From NCBI RefSeq assembly GCF_006337105.1, contig NZ_CP040871.1, positions 434,001-498,000 of the forward strand: a stretch of DNA of 64,000 bases, read 5' to 3'. Of this stretch, positions 7,619-15,666 are shown piece after piece. How positions within the stretch are numbered: position 1 is the stretch's first letter; the number at the start of each line of letters is the position of its first letter. This stretch comes from Thermomonas aquatica (GTDB lineage Bacteria > Pseudomonadota > Gammaproteobacteria > Xanthomonadales > Xanthomonadaceae). Position numbers and translations under genes: made by a program. The notes below the pieces were generated by a model. The model was not told the origin of the DNA, searched no databases, and saw only the letters and a list, made by a program, of their open reading frames with translations.

Positions 7619-9664
7619 TTACCAGATGCGCACGCGCTGTTCCGGCGCCAGGTACATCTTCTCGCCGGCCTTGACCTCGAACGCCTTGTACCAGGGATCG
7701 AAATTGCGCAGCGGGCCGTTGGCGCGGTACATCACCGGCGAATGCGGGTTGGTCTTGATCAGGGTCAGCAGCGATTCGTCGCGGTACTTGCCCTTCCACA
7801 CCTGCGCCCAGGCCAGGAAGAAACGCTGGTCGCCGCTGAGGCCGTCGATCACCGGCGCGGGCTTGCCCTTCAGGCTCAGCCGGTAGGCGGTGTAGGCCAT
7901 CGAAATGCCGCCCAGGTCGCCCAGATTCTCGCCCATGGTCAGCGCGCCGTTCACGCACTGGCCGTCCAGCGGGCAGTAGCTGTCGTACTGCGCGCCCAGG
8001 GCCTTGGTGCGCTGCTCGAAGCGCGCGCGATCCTCGTCGGTCCACCAGTTGCGCTGGATCCCGTCGGCGTCCGACTTGCTGCCCTGGTCGTCGAAGCCGT
8101 GGCCCATCTCGTGGCCGATCACCGCGCCGATCGCGCCGTAGTTCACCGCCGCGTCGGCGTTCACGTCGAAGAACGGCGGCTGCAGGATCGCCGCCGGGAA
8201 CACGATCTCGTTGAAGCTGGCGTTGTAGTAGGCATTGACCGTCTGCGGGGTCATGCCCCATTCCTCGCGGTCGGTCTTCTGGCCGATGCGGCGGTTCTCG
8301 TCGGCGCGGTTGTACTTGCGCAGCGCGATCGCATTGCCCAGCAGGTCCTTGGGCGAAATGGACACGCTGGAATAGTCCTTCCACTTCGACGGATAGCCGA
8401 TCTTCGGGCGGAACGTCGAGAGCTTGCGGTAGGCCTCGGCCTTGGTCGCCTCGCCCATCCAGTCGAGCGTCTCGATGTTCTGGCGCAGCGCGGCGCGCAG
8501 GTTTTCCACCAGCTGGTCCATCGCCTGCTTGGCTTCCGGCTTGAAATAGCGCGCCACGTACAACTCGCCCACTGCATCGCCCAGGCCGCCGCCGCTGCCC
8601 ACCAGCGCCACCGCGCGCTTCCAGTCGTCGCGCTGCGCCTTCTGGCCGCTGAGCACCTTGCCGTTGAACTCGAACGAGGCTTCGTCGATCTGCCTGCTCA
8701 GCAGGTCCGCATTGCCGTCGATGGCGTGGAAGCGCAGATAGTCCTGCCAGGTCGGCAGCGGCGTCGCATCGACCACGTCCAGCACCGGCTGCACCGCGTC
8801 CGGGGTGACGACGTTGACGCGGTCCGGCTTCGGCATCTGGTTGGCGGCCAGCCACGCGCTCCAGTCGAAGCCGGGATAGTTCTGCTGCAATTCCGCGAAG
8901 CTCACCACGTTGTAGGTCTTGTCGCGGTCGCGCAGCTTGGCCCGCTCCCACTGCGGCTTGGCCAGCCTGGTTTCAAGCGCGAGGATGTCCTGCGCGCGTT
9001 GCGCCGCGTCGGCGCCGGTCACCCCGGCGAAGCCCAGCATGCGTTGGATGTGCGCGACATAGGCCTCGCGGATCTTGGCGAAGCGCGCGTCGGGGTTGAG
9101 GTAGTAATCGCGGTCCGGCAGGCCGAGTCCGCCCACGCCCAGCGAGACCAGGTACCGGTTCGGGTCCTTGCGGTCGATCGACACGCCCAGCCCCAGCGGC
9201 GCGCTGCTGCCGTCCAGGTCGCTGTTGGCGAACGCGGCGACCAGGTCGCCCTTGCTCCTGATCGCGGCGATGCGGTCGAGGACCGGCTGCAGCGGCGCGA
9301 TCCCGGCGGCATCGCGGGTGGCGCGATCCATGAAGCTCGCGTAGTAGTCGCGCACCTTCTGGTCGTTGCTGCCCGGCGCGATGCCGGGCTTGTGCGCCAG
9401 CCCGTCGACCAGGCCGTGCACCTGGTCCTCGGCGCGGTCGCGCAACTGGTTGAACGAACCGTAGCTGGTCTCGTAATCCTTCAACGCATAGGTGTCGATC
9501 CAGTGGCCGCTGGCGTAACGGTTGAAATCGTCGCCCGGCTTCACCGAGGCGTCGCGCGCGGACAGGTCCACGCCGAAGCGGCCCAGTTGCGGCTTGTCGG
9601 CGGCGGCGGTGGAAAACGCGGCAATGCCGAAGGCAATGCCGAGACCAAGCAGGGAACGCTTCAT
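7619..9664 (-). CDS. M13-family (neprilysin/PepO-like) secreted metallopeptidase
   Basis: This 681-residue zinc endopeptidase has a signal peptide (about residues 1-21), the M13 N-terminal domain (DLSARDASVKPGDDFNRYASG) and the catalytic domain. HEMGH is at 518-522, the third zinc ligand is in GENLGD at 578-583, and the family NAYYN substrate-binding motif precedes them. The C-terminal Trp matches the usual M13 ending. It should cleave oligopeptides in the periplasm or outside the cell. ATG 9664 places the signal peptide at the start. It reads in the same direction as the upstream M14-RidA gene, 74 bases away. Confidence 0.93.
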   Translation of the reverse strand: MKRSLLGLGIAFGIAAFSTAAADKPQLGRFGVDLSARDASVKPGDDFNRYASGHWIDTYALKDYETSYGSFNQLRDRAEDQVHGLVDGLAHKPGIAPGSNDQKVRDYYASFMDRATRDAAGIAPLQPVLDRIAAIRSKGDLVAAFANSDLDGSSAPLGLGVSIDRKDPNRYLVSLGVGGLGLPDRDYYLNPDARFAKIREAYVAHIQRMLGFAGVTGADAAQRAQDILALETRLAKPQWERAKLRDRDKTYNVVSFAELQQNYPGFDWSAWLAANQMPKPDRVNVVTPDAVQPVLDVVDATPLPTWQDYLRFHAIDGNADLLSRQIDEASFEFNGKVLSGQKAQRDDWKRAVALVGSGGGLGDAVGELYVARYFKPEAKQAMDQLVENLRAALRQNIETLDWMGEATKAEAYRKLSTFRPKIGYPSKWKDYSSVSISPKDLLGNAIALRKYNRADENRRIGQKTDREEWGMTPQTVNAYYNASFNEIVFPAAILQPPFFDVNADAAVNYGAIGAVIGHEMGHGFDDQGSKSDADGIQRNWWTDEDRARFEQRTKALGAQYDSYCPLDGQCVNGALTMGENLGDLGGISMAYTAYRLSLKGKPAPVIDGLSGDQRFFLAWAQVWKGKYRDESLLTLIKTNPHSPVMYRANGPLRNFDPWYKAFEVKAGEKMYLAPEQRVRIW

Positions 9665-9738
9665 CGGGGACTTCCGAGGGAACAGGAAGCCCGAGCATAG
9701 CCGGCACGCGATGGGCCGGCCTGTGCCGTTGGTTGCCT

Positions 9739-11001
9739 TCAGACCGCGGCGGTCACCACGATCTCGACCTTCCACGCCGGGTTCGCCAACTTCGCTTCCA
9801 CGGTGGCGCGCGCGGGCGCATTGCCGGCCGCCACCCACGCGTCCCAGGCGCGGTTCATGCCGGCGAAATCGGCGATGTCGGCGAGGAAGATCTGCGCGCG
9901 CAGGATCCGGGTCTTGTCGCTGCCGCACTTGGCCAGCAGCTCGTCGATCTCGGCCAGCACCTCGCGGGTCTGGGTTTCGATGTCCGCATCCGGGGTGAGC
10001 GGCACCTGCCCCGCCAGGTAGGCGATGCCGCCGTGGATGCTGGCCTCGGACATGCGCGGGCCGGCGTCGATCCGCTGGATCGCGTTCGCAAGCGCGAAGT
10101 CCAGCGCCGCGCGCACCGCGGCGGCCTGCGCATCGTTGCATTGCTGCGGCGAGGCGCGCGGGCTGTCGGGATAGACCTCGGTCGTGGTCACGTAGCGCGC
10201 ATCGGTGATGCCGGCGCACAGGCCCAGCGCGCGGCAGTCGTATTCGATCACGCCCGGCGCGACCACCGGCGAGCCGATGATCGTGCCATCCGGATCGGCG
10301 GGCGCGATATGCGTCACCCGCGCCACCTCGGCATTGACCGCCCGCTGGAACGCCGGCTGCGGGCGCGCGCTGTCGGCGCACAGGTAGAAGCCGTCGGGGA
10401 TGGTGCCCGGCTCGAACGGCTTGCCGTCGCGCGCGGCCAGCGCGGGGCGGAATTCGGATTCGTCGCTGTCGGTGGTTTCGTGCAGGTCGATATGGACCAG
10501 GATCTTGCCCTGCAGCGGCTGCAACAGGTTCCACAGCGCCGCCGATTCCTGCGCCGGGCTGCCTGCGCGGAAATTGCGGTTCGGGTCCAGCGCCTGCGCG
10601 TTCCAGCGGTTGATCCGCTCGTAGGCCCAGGGCGACACGCAGGGCACGACCAGCAGGTTGCACTTGCCGGCGTAATCGCCCGCATGCCGCTGCGCGAACT
10701 GCAGCGCGCCGTGCACGCCGCTGGTCTCGTAGCCGTGCACGCCGCCGGTGACCACGGCGACCGGCAGGGCGTCGTTCCAGTCGCGGCTGCGCAATGCGAA
10801 GGCCGGATACGTGCCGTCCGGCGCGCAATCGAAGCTCGCGTACTGCTGCACGTCGAAACGGTCGCGCAGCGCGTCGATCTTCGCCGCCACCTCGTCGGCA
10901 TAGCTGCGCCGCTTCGCCTGCACGGCGCGCCACTGCGCCTTTTCGGCATCGCCCCAGGGCGTACCGGGGGTGCCGATGGGATAGAACTTCGCCGTGGTCA
11001 T
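9739..11001 (-). CDS. M14-family zinc peptidase/deacylase fused to a RidA domain
   Basis: A 420-residue protein with two domains. Residues about 1-300 form an M14 carboxypeptidase/deacylase: zinc ligands His89 and Glu92 (GGVHGYE), His170 or His174 (HIDLHETTD) and a likely catalytic Glu275 (TTTEVYP). Residues about 307-420 form a complete RidA/YjgF domain (IQRIDAGPR to the C-terminus) with the conserved Arg398 (NAPAR) and Glu413. RidA proteins hydrolyse reactive enamine/imine intermediates. No Met or GTG start fits an independent RidA, so this is a real fusion. The ATG at 11001 has an AGGAAGG ribosome site. No signal peptide is visible, so it is probably cytoplasmic. The natural substrate is unknown. 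Confidence 0.88.
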   Translation of the reverse strand: MTTAKFYPIGTPGTPWGDAEKAQWRAVQAKRRSYADEVAAKIDALRDRFDVQQYASFDCAPDGTYPAFALRSRDWNDALPVAVVTGGVHGYETSGVHGALQFAQRHAGDYAGKCNLLVVPCVSPWAYERINRWNAQALDPNRNFRAGSPAQESAALWNLLQPLQGKILVHIDLHETTDSDESEFRPALAARDGKPFEPGTIPDGFYLCADSARPQPAFQRAVNAEVARVTHIAPADPDGTIIGSPVVAPGVIEYDCRALGLCAGITDARYVTTTEVYPDSPRASPQQCNDAQAAAVRAALDFALANAIQRIDAGPRMSEASIHGGIAYLAGQVPLTPDADIETQTREVLAEIDELLAKCGSDKTRILRAQIFLADIADFAGMNRAWDAWVAAGNAPARATVEAKLANPAWKVEIVVTAAV

Positions 11002-11069
11002 CGCTGCCTTCCTCGCACGTGGGTGACCGGCATTTTCGCACTTGCGGCGCATGCGCCGATAATCCGCGC

Positions 11070-11903
11070 ATGCGCTACCGCGGCCCGCTGCTGACGACAC
11101 CCGTTTTCGATGCCCTGCTCGCCGCGCGCGACGCCGGCCTGCCGGCATGGAGCGGTTCGCTGGATCTTGGCCGAGGCACCGGCACGGCCACGCTTTCCGG
11201 CGACGGCTGGGAATGGAACGACGTGCGCTATCCGTATCCCGGCAAGCTCAAGGAGCGCACGATCTACTGGTGGGACGGCGACGCATTCGCGCCGGTGTCG
11301 CGCTACGCGGGCAAGCTGATCAAGCTGGTGCCGACCGAGTGGGACGTGCCGACCTTCGAGATCGACGGCATCAAGATGCTGCCCACCTCGAAGGAATCGC
11401 CGCTGGACGACGCGCGGCGCAAGGTGGCGCTGGTCCAGCCCGCGGGCAAGACCGTGCTGGACACCTGCGGCGGCCTTGGTTATTTCGCGGCGTGCTGCCT
11501 CGATGCCGGCGTGGCGAAGATCCAGTCGTTCGAGAAGAACGAAGACGTGCTGTGGCTGCGCACGCTCAATCCTTGGTCGCCGGATCCGGGTGCCAGCGGC
11601 GGGCGCTTGCAACTGACCCATGGCGACGTCTCGCAGGCCATCGCCGGGTTGCCCGATGCCGGCTTCGATGCCCTGCTGCACGATCCGCCGCGTTTCGGCA
11701 TCGCCGGCGAGCTGTATTCGCAGGCGTTCTACGACCAGCTCGCGCGCGTGCTCAAGCGTGCTGGCCGCCTGTTCCATTACACCGGCTCGCCGAACCGGCT
11801 GACCAGCGGGCGCGACGTTCCGCGCGAGGTGGCCAGGCGGCTGGAAAAAGCCGGCTTCAGGGCGGAACTGGCGCTGGACGGCGTGCTGGCCGTCCGCCGC
11901 TGA
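11070..11903 (+). CDS. Class I SAM-dependent methyltransferase
   Basis: A 277-residue protein with a methyltransferase core in its second half: motif I VLDTCGGLGYFAA, an acidic SFEKNEDV at the end of strand 2, GDVSQAI, and DALLHDPPRF as the motif IV equivalent. The first 100 residues hold a separate domain with many aromatic residues (YPYPGKLKERTIYWW). The DPPRF motif resembles nucleic-acid or spermidine-synthase-like methyltransferases, but the substrate cannot be assigned. It is divergent from the M14-RidA gene, 68 bases away. Confidence 0.82.
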   Translation: MRYRGPLLTTPVFDALLAARDAGLPAWSGSLDLGRGTGTATLSGDGWEWNDVRYPYPGKLKERTIYWWDGDAFAPVSRYAGKLIKLVPTEWDVPTFEIDGIKMLPTSKESPLDDARRKVALVQPAGKTVLDTCGGLGYFAACCLDAGVAKIQSFEKNEDVLWLRTLNPWSPDPGASGGRLQLTHGDVSQAIAGLPDAGFDALLHDPPRFGIAGELYSQAFYDQLARVLKRAGRLFHYTGSPNRLTSGRDVPREVARRLEKAGFRAELALDGVLAVRR

Positions 11904-12116
11904 TCGCCGCTGCGACGTGTTCAACGGCATGTATCGGTCGAAGCTGCTGCGCAGCGTCCCGGCCACGACCGAATTCCCGGCAGCGCCGCCGCAAGGCGCG
12001 CAACCCGCGGCGAAGGCCGGCTGACGCAGGCGACTTCAAGCCCGCTTCACCGTCGCGCCATCGCCGGTTCGCGCCGGCGGCGCATCGTGGCCGGCATTCC
12101 ACCGGCCGGATGCCGC

Positions 12117-13217
12117 ATGCACGACGCAAGCCAGGGTTTCGACTTCGACGTGGTCATCGTCGGCGCCAGTTTCGCCGGTGCCGCCTGCGCGCTCGCCGCC
12201 GCCCAGCGCGGCTTGCGCGTATGCGTGCTGGAACGCAAGCGCGACCCCGGCGACAAGCTGCGCACCACCGGCATCATCGTCAAGGAAGCGGCCGAGCACA
12301 CCCTGCTGCACCGCCTGCCCGCGGCGATGACCCGGCGCATCGAATCGGTGCGGCTGTACGCACCCAGCCTCAGGCAGGTCGCGCTGGCCGCGCCCGGCTA
12401 CTACTTCCTCACCACCGACACGCCCGCGGTGATGCGCTGGCTGGCGCAGGAGTTGCGCGCGCACGGCGTCGACCTGCGGCTGGACTGCGCGTTCACCGAT
12501 GCCGAACGCATCGCCGATGGCTGGCAGGTGCAGGCCGCGGGCAGCACGCGCTACCTGGTCGGCGCCGATGGCGCGCGTTCGCGGGTGGCGCGGCGCTGCG
12601 GCCTGGGCGAAGTACGCCAGTTCCTGTACGGCATCGAATACGAATTCCCCGGCGCGAAGCTGGCCGACCCCGACGCCCTGCACTGCTTCATCAGCAAGCG
12701 CTACGCACCGGGCTACATCGGCTGGCTGGCGCAGAACCCCGGCGGCGTGCAGGCCGGGCTGGCCTTGCGCCACGACCCGGCGAACGCGCGGGTGCCGGAC
12801 ATCGACGGCTTCCTGCTGCGCGCGGGCATGGCGGGCGGGCTGCCTCGCCATCTGAAGCCCGGGCATACCCGCGCCGGCCTGATTCCCTGCAGCGGGCCGG
12901 TGGCCGGCCTGGCCCGCGACCGCGCGATCCTCACCGGCGACGCCGCCGGGATCGTCTCGCCGGTGACCGCCGGCGGCATCCATGCCGCATGGGAGCATGG
13001 CTGGGCGGTCGGCCGCGCCATCGCCGCGCAGCTGCGCGATGGCGGGCCGCCGGCGGAACAGGCGGCGATCGATGCCGCGCCGCGCTTCCGCGCCAAGCGC
13101 GCCCTGCGCTGGGCTTACGACCGCCTGCAGTTCGACTGGCCGTTCGACCTGCTGCTGCATTCGCCGCCGTTGCGCTGGGCCGCGGAGCAGGTGTATTTCC
13201 ACAAGCGCAGGGCGTGA
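12117..13217 (+). CDS. FAD-dependent oxidoreductase, geranylgeranyl reductase-like
   Basis: A 366-residue flavoprotein of the glutathione-reductase-2/p-hydroxybenzoate-hydroxylase fold. The N-terminal dinucleotide fold reads VVIVGASFAGAACA, with an acidic end of strand 2 (VLERK). DKLRTTG and LVGADGARS follow, and the second FAD motif is GDAAGIVSPVTAGGIHAAWEHGWAVG. Such proteins include geranylgeranyl reductases and related double-bond reductases or hydroxylases acting on lipids; the substrate here is not evident. I chose ATG 12117, since the dinucleotide fold begins about 18 residues later; a GTG at 12087 is in frame but adds ten residues of no clear value. Confidence 0.85.
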   Translation: MHDASQGFDFDVVIVGASFAGAACALAAAQRGLRVCVLERKRDPGDKLRTTGIIVKEAAEHTLLHRLPAAMTRRIESVRLYAPSLRQVALAAPGYYFLTTDTPAVMRWLAQELRAHGVDLRLDCAFTDAERIADGWQVQAAGSTRYLVGADGARSRVARRCGLGEVRQFLYGIEYEFPGAKLADPDALHCFISKRYAPGYIGWLAQNPGGVQAGLALRHDPANARVPDIDGFLLRAGMAGGLPRHLKPGHTRAGLIPCSGPVAGLARDRAILTGDAAGIVSPVTAGGIHAAWEHGWAVGRAIAAQLRDGGPPAEQAAIDAAPRFRAKRALRWAYDRLQFDWPFDLLLHSPPLRWAAEQVYFHKRRA

Positions 13218-13439
13218 TTCCGCGCTCACGCGGCAAGCAGGCGCATGGCGTAGGATGGCCCTGCACCGTGCTCCACACGTGCGTCCCGTCCGACCGCTTG
13301 CATGGTCGCTCGCTGCGCTTCCCCCCATGCGTCACCACCCCTTCGCCGGGGTGACGCCCCCAAAGGGAGCGCCAATGCCGGGTCATCGCCACCCCCTCAT
13401 CCGCGACCAGCCGCCACGCGGCCATCATCGGGCCAGCGC

Positions 13440-13751
13440 ATGAATCCGCGGACCGATTCGCCAAGTTGCGATCGCTGCGACGCCGTGTGTTGCCGGCTGA
13501 CCGTGGTGCTGATGGCCGAAGACGACGTGCCGCCGCGCTTCACCGCCTTCAACGAGCACGGCGTCGAGGTGATGGCGCGCGACGAGGACGGCTGGTGCGT
13601 GGCGATCGACCAGGGACGGATGTGCTGCTCGATCTACCAGCAGCGCCCGGCGATCTGCCGCAAGTTCGAGATGGGCGGGCGGTACTGCCGCGAGGTGCGC
13701 GCCGACTACGCCGACCGCAACGCCCGCGGCATCCCGCTCACGATGTATTGA
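13440..13751 (+). CDS. YkgJ-family cysteine-cluster protein
   Basis: A 103-residue protein with the CxxC...CC and spaced Cys pattern of the zinc/iron-chelating UPF0153/YkgJ family (SCDRCDAVCC near residue 9-18, then GWC, MCC, AIC and RYC). The cysteines probably bind a metal or an Fe-S cluster; no reaction is known. Start ATG 13440 gives the family N-terminus. It is followed 11 bases later by a small gene with a strong ribosome site, so the two are likely co-transcribed. Confidence 0.85.
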   Translation: MNPRTDSPSCDRCDAVCCRLTVVLMAEDDVPPRFTAFNEHGVEVMARDEDGWCVAIDQGRMCCSIYQQRPAICRKFEMGGRYCREVRADYADRNARGIPLTMY

Positions 13752-13762
13752 AGGGAGGTGCC

Positions 13763-14017
13763 ATGCCACGTCCGAAGAAACCGGCCGCGACGCCCGCGCC
13801 ATCCGCCCTACCGCCGTCGAAGACCACCCATCTATTCCCGTCGCGCAAGCCGATCGACCGCAGCGCGATCACCCACGAACGCATCGCCGCCGACCTCGAG
13901 GATTTCCGCAAGGCCGGCGGCAAGATCGAAGTCCTCGGCGTGACCCGCAGCCTGAAGAAGATCGGCCCCGATGCGGACGACGCCCCGCCCACGTCACCCG
14001 CCAAGCCGCGGCGCTGA
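13763..14017 (+). CDS. Small basic conserved hypothetical protein
   Basis: An 84-residue protein preceded by a near-ideal ribosome site (AAGGGAGG, 6 bases before ATG), which makes it a real gene. The ends are Pro/Lys/Ala-rich and look disordered. The centre (about residues 28-66) has a helical segment ITHERIAADLEDFRKAGGKIEVLG, a shape reminiscent of small nucleic-acid- or RNA-polymerase-associated proteins such as SutA, but similarity is too weak to assign function. It lies directly behind the YkgJ-family gene. Confidence 0.75.
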   Translation: MPRPKKPAATPAPSALPPSKTTHLFPSRKPIDRSAITHERIAADLEDFRKAGGKIEVLGVTRSLKKIGPDADDAPPTSPAKPRR

Positions 14018-14037
14018 TCCGGCGCGCGCCTTCGATG

Positions 14038-14607
14038 CTAGGTGGCGCGCGCCTGGTCCCGCGCCGACTTGCCGAACAAGGCCGCCGACAGCAGCCATGG
14101 CACTGCGAACAGCGCGCTGAGCGCGAGTTCGCGCGGTTCGAATCCGCCCATCGCCAGACCCACGCCGACCGCCAGCAATTGCGCGATCGCGGTCGCCGCC
14201 ATTGCCCGCGCCATGCCGCGCGGCTGGGGGCCGGCGATCAATGCGCCCGCCAACGCGACCAGCAACACGCCGGCGAACAGCAGGTTGACCGGGTCGTGCT
14301 CGCTGCCGAGCATGCCCACCGCCAGGTTGGCCCAGACGGTGAGGAATGCGGCCAGCGCCGCCAGGCCGAAACCCGCGCGATAGGCGGTATTGCCGCTCAA
14401 CCAGGCGCCGAGTTCGTACAGCCCGCAGGCGCCGGCCAGCATCGCGCCCATCACCAGGAAATCCAGGCCGGTCCAGTTCACCCCGCCCTGCGGGAAGAAT
14501 TGCATCGCCAGCGCCGGCAACAGCAGCAGGCCGCCCGCCGCGCCCCACACGAATGGCCGCAGGCGATTGCCGCGCCCGCCGTTGCCGATTGCCATGGATC
14601 CGGTCAT
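14038..14607 (-). CDS. Hypothetical integral membrane protein
   Basis: A 189-residue protein with about six hydrophobic membrane segments (for example FVWGAAGGLLLLPALAM, FLVMGAMLAGACGLYELGAWL, LLFAGVLLVALAGALIAG) and short polar loops. No catalytic motif is visible and I do not recognise the family. Two in-frame ATGs (14607 and 14595) are both possible; the first has a GGGGACAGG sequence upstream. It converges on the YkgJ/small-protein pair. Confidence 0.72.
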   Translation of the reverse strand: MTGSMAIGNGGRGNRLRPFVWGAAGGLLLLPALAMQFFPQGGVNWTGLDFLVMGAMLAGACGLYELGAWLSGNTAYRAGFGLAALAAFLTVWANLAVGMLGSEHDPVNLLFAGVLLVALAGALIAGPQPRGMARAMAATAIAQLLAVGVGLAMGGFEPRELALSALFAVPWLLSAALFGKSARDQARAT

Positions 14608-14703
14608 CGCCCTGTCCCCGCATTGATGTGGTGGCGGCCAGCTTGCCGCGGCCGGGTGAGCATGCGGTGGGCCTTGCGTGAAGCGGAAACGAAGTCGCGC
14701 CGC

Positions 14704-15597
14704 TCAGGCGCGGGGCGCGTCGTCCCCCAGCAGCGTCGCGAGTTCCGCATCCTTCTCGCTCCACAGCGCGTTCATCCACTGCTGGAAACGGGCGCGGAAG
14801 GCCCGGTCGTGCTGGTAGTCGCCGCGCAGGATCTCGTCGGGGATCGCGCGTTGGCGCACCCGCACGCGGACTTCGGGAATGCGGTCGGACAGCAGGTCGA
14901 GCAGCGTCGGCGATCCGCCCGGATAGGCGATGCTCACGTCCAGGATCGCGTGCAGGCCATCGCCCATCGCGTCCAGCACGAACGCCACGCCGCCCGACTT
15001 CGGCTTCAGCAGGCGGCGATACGGCGCGCCCTGCGCCGCATGCTTGGCCGGGGTGAAGCGCGTGCCTTCGACGAAATTCATGATCGCCACCGGCAGCGCG
15101 CGGAATTTCTCGCAGGCGCGGCGGGTGGATTCGATGTCGCGACCGGCCAGTTCCGGACGCTTCGCGATCTGCTTCGGCGTGTAGCGGCCCATGAACGGGA
15201 AGTCCAGCGCCCACCATGCCAAGCCGAGCAGCGGCACCCAGATCAGCTGGCGCTTCAGGAAGAAGCGCATGAACGGGATGCGCCGGTTGAACACCTTCTG
15301 CAAGACCAGGATATCGACCCAGCTCTGGTGGTTGGCCAGCACCAGGTAATGGCCGTTCCTGGCCAACGGCGCGTCCTCGCCGAGGTCGATCCGGGTCTGG
15401 GTGAAGCGGTCCCACATCCAGCCGTTGACCCCGATCCAGCTTTCCGCCATCCCGGTCAGCACGCCGTTGCAGGCCCGCCGCAGGCGTTCGGAAGGCAGCA
15501 GCGCCTTGAGCAGCGCGACCAGCAGCAGCGGCAGCACGTGCAGCACCGTGCTGGCGGCGATCAACAGGGACAGCAGGAACAGTCGCAACGGCAGCAT
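14704..15597 (-). CDS. yihG: YihG-like 1-acylglycerol-3-phosphate acyltransferase family protein
   Basis: A 297-residue membrane acyltransferase. An N-terminal hydrophobic helix precedes the PlsC-type motifs NHQSWVD (HX4D) and FVEGTRF (EGTR). Long blocks match E. coli YihG closely (FLKRQLIWVPLLGLAWWALDFPFM, CEKFR, and the end of the protein RFQQWMNALWSEKD). It should move an acyl chain to lysophosphatidic acid or a related lipid at the inner membrane. I chose ATG 15597 because the hydrophobic segment begins at once; an upstream in-frame ATG at 15657 would add 20 polar residues. Confidence 0.88.
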   Translation of the reverse strand: MLPLRLFLLSLLIAASTVLHVLPLLLVALLKALLPSERLRRACNGVLTGMAESWIGVNGWMWDRFTQTRIDLGEDAPLARNGHYLVLANHQSWVDILVLQKVFNRRIPFMRFFLKRQLIWVPLLGLAWWALDFPFMGRYTPKQIAKRPELAGRDIESTRRACEKFRALPVAIMNFVEGTRFTPAKHAAQGAPYRRLLKPKSGGVAFVLDAMGDGLHAILDVSIAYPGGSPTLLDLLSDRIPEVRVRVRQRAIPDEILRGDYQHDRAFRARFQQWMNALWSEKDAELATLLGDDAPRA

Positions 15598-15666
15598 GGC
15601 ACCATGGCAGGCATCGGATGACGCGCCATTGTCCGGGGGAAACGCGGGTCGCGTCACCCTGCGCGG

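Noticed and set aside
11929..12024. A 31-residue frame between the methyltransferase and FAD genes
   Set aside because: No ribosome site and too short to judge; it could be a remnant C-terminus but nothing supports translation.
13218..13439. Non-coding stretch before the YkgJ gene
   Set aside because: G+C-rich with small inverted repeats, but no convincing RNA, promoter or repeat copy elsewhere in the window.
14130..14145. GGTTCGAATCCG string that resembles a tRNA T-loop
   Set aside because: It lies inside the membrane-protein gene on the minus strand, and I could not find acceptor, D- or anticodon stems around it.
14035..15621. Long plus-strand frame of 528 codons rich in Gln/Arg/His
   Set aside because: It lies antisense to a membrane protein and a YihG-like acyltransferase and has no recognisable domain.
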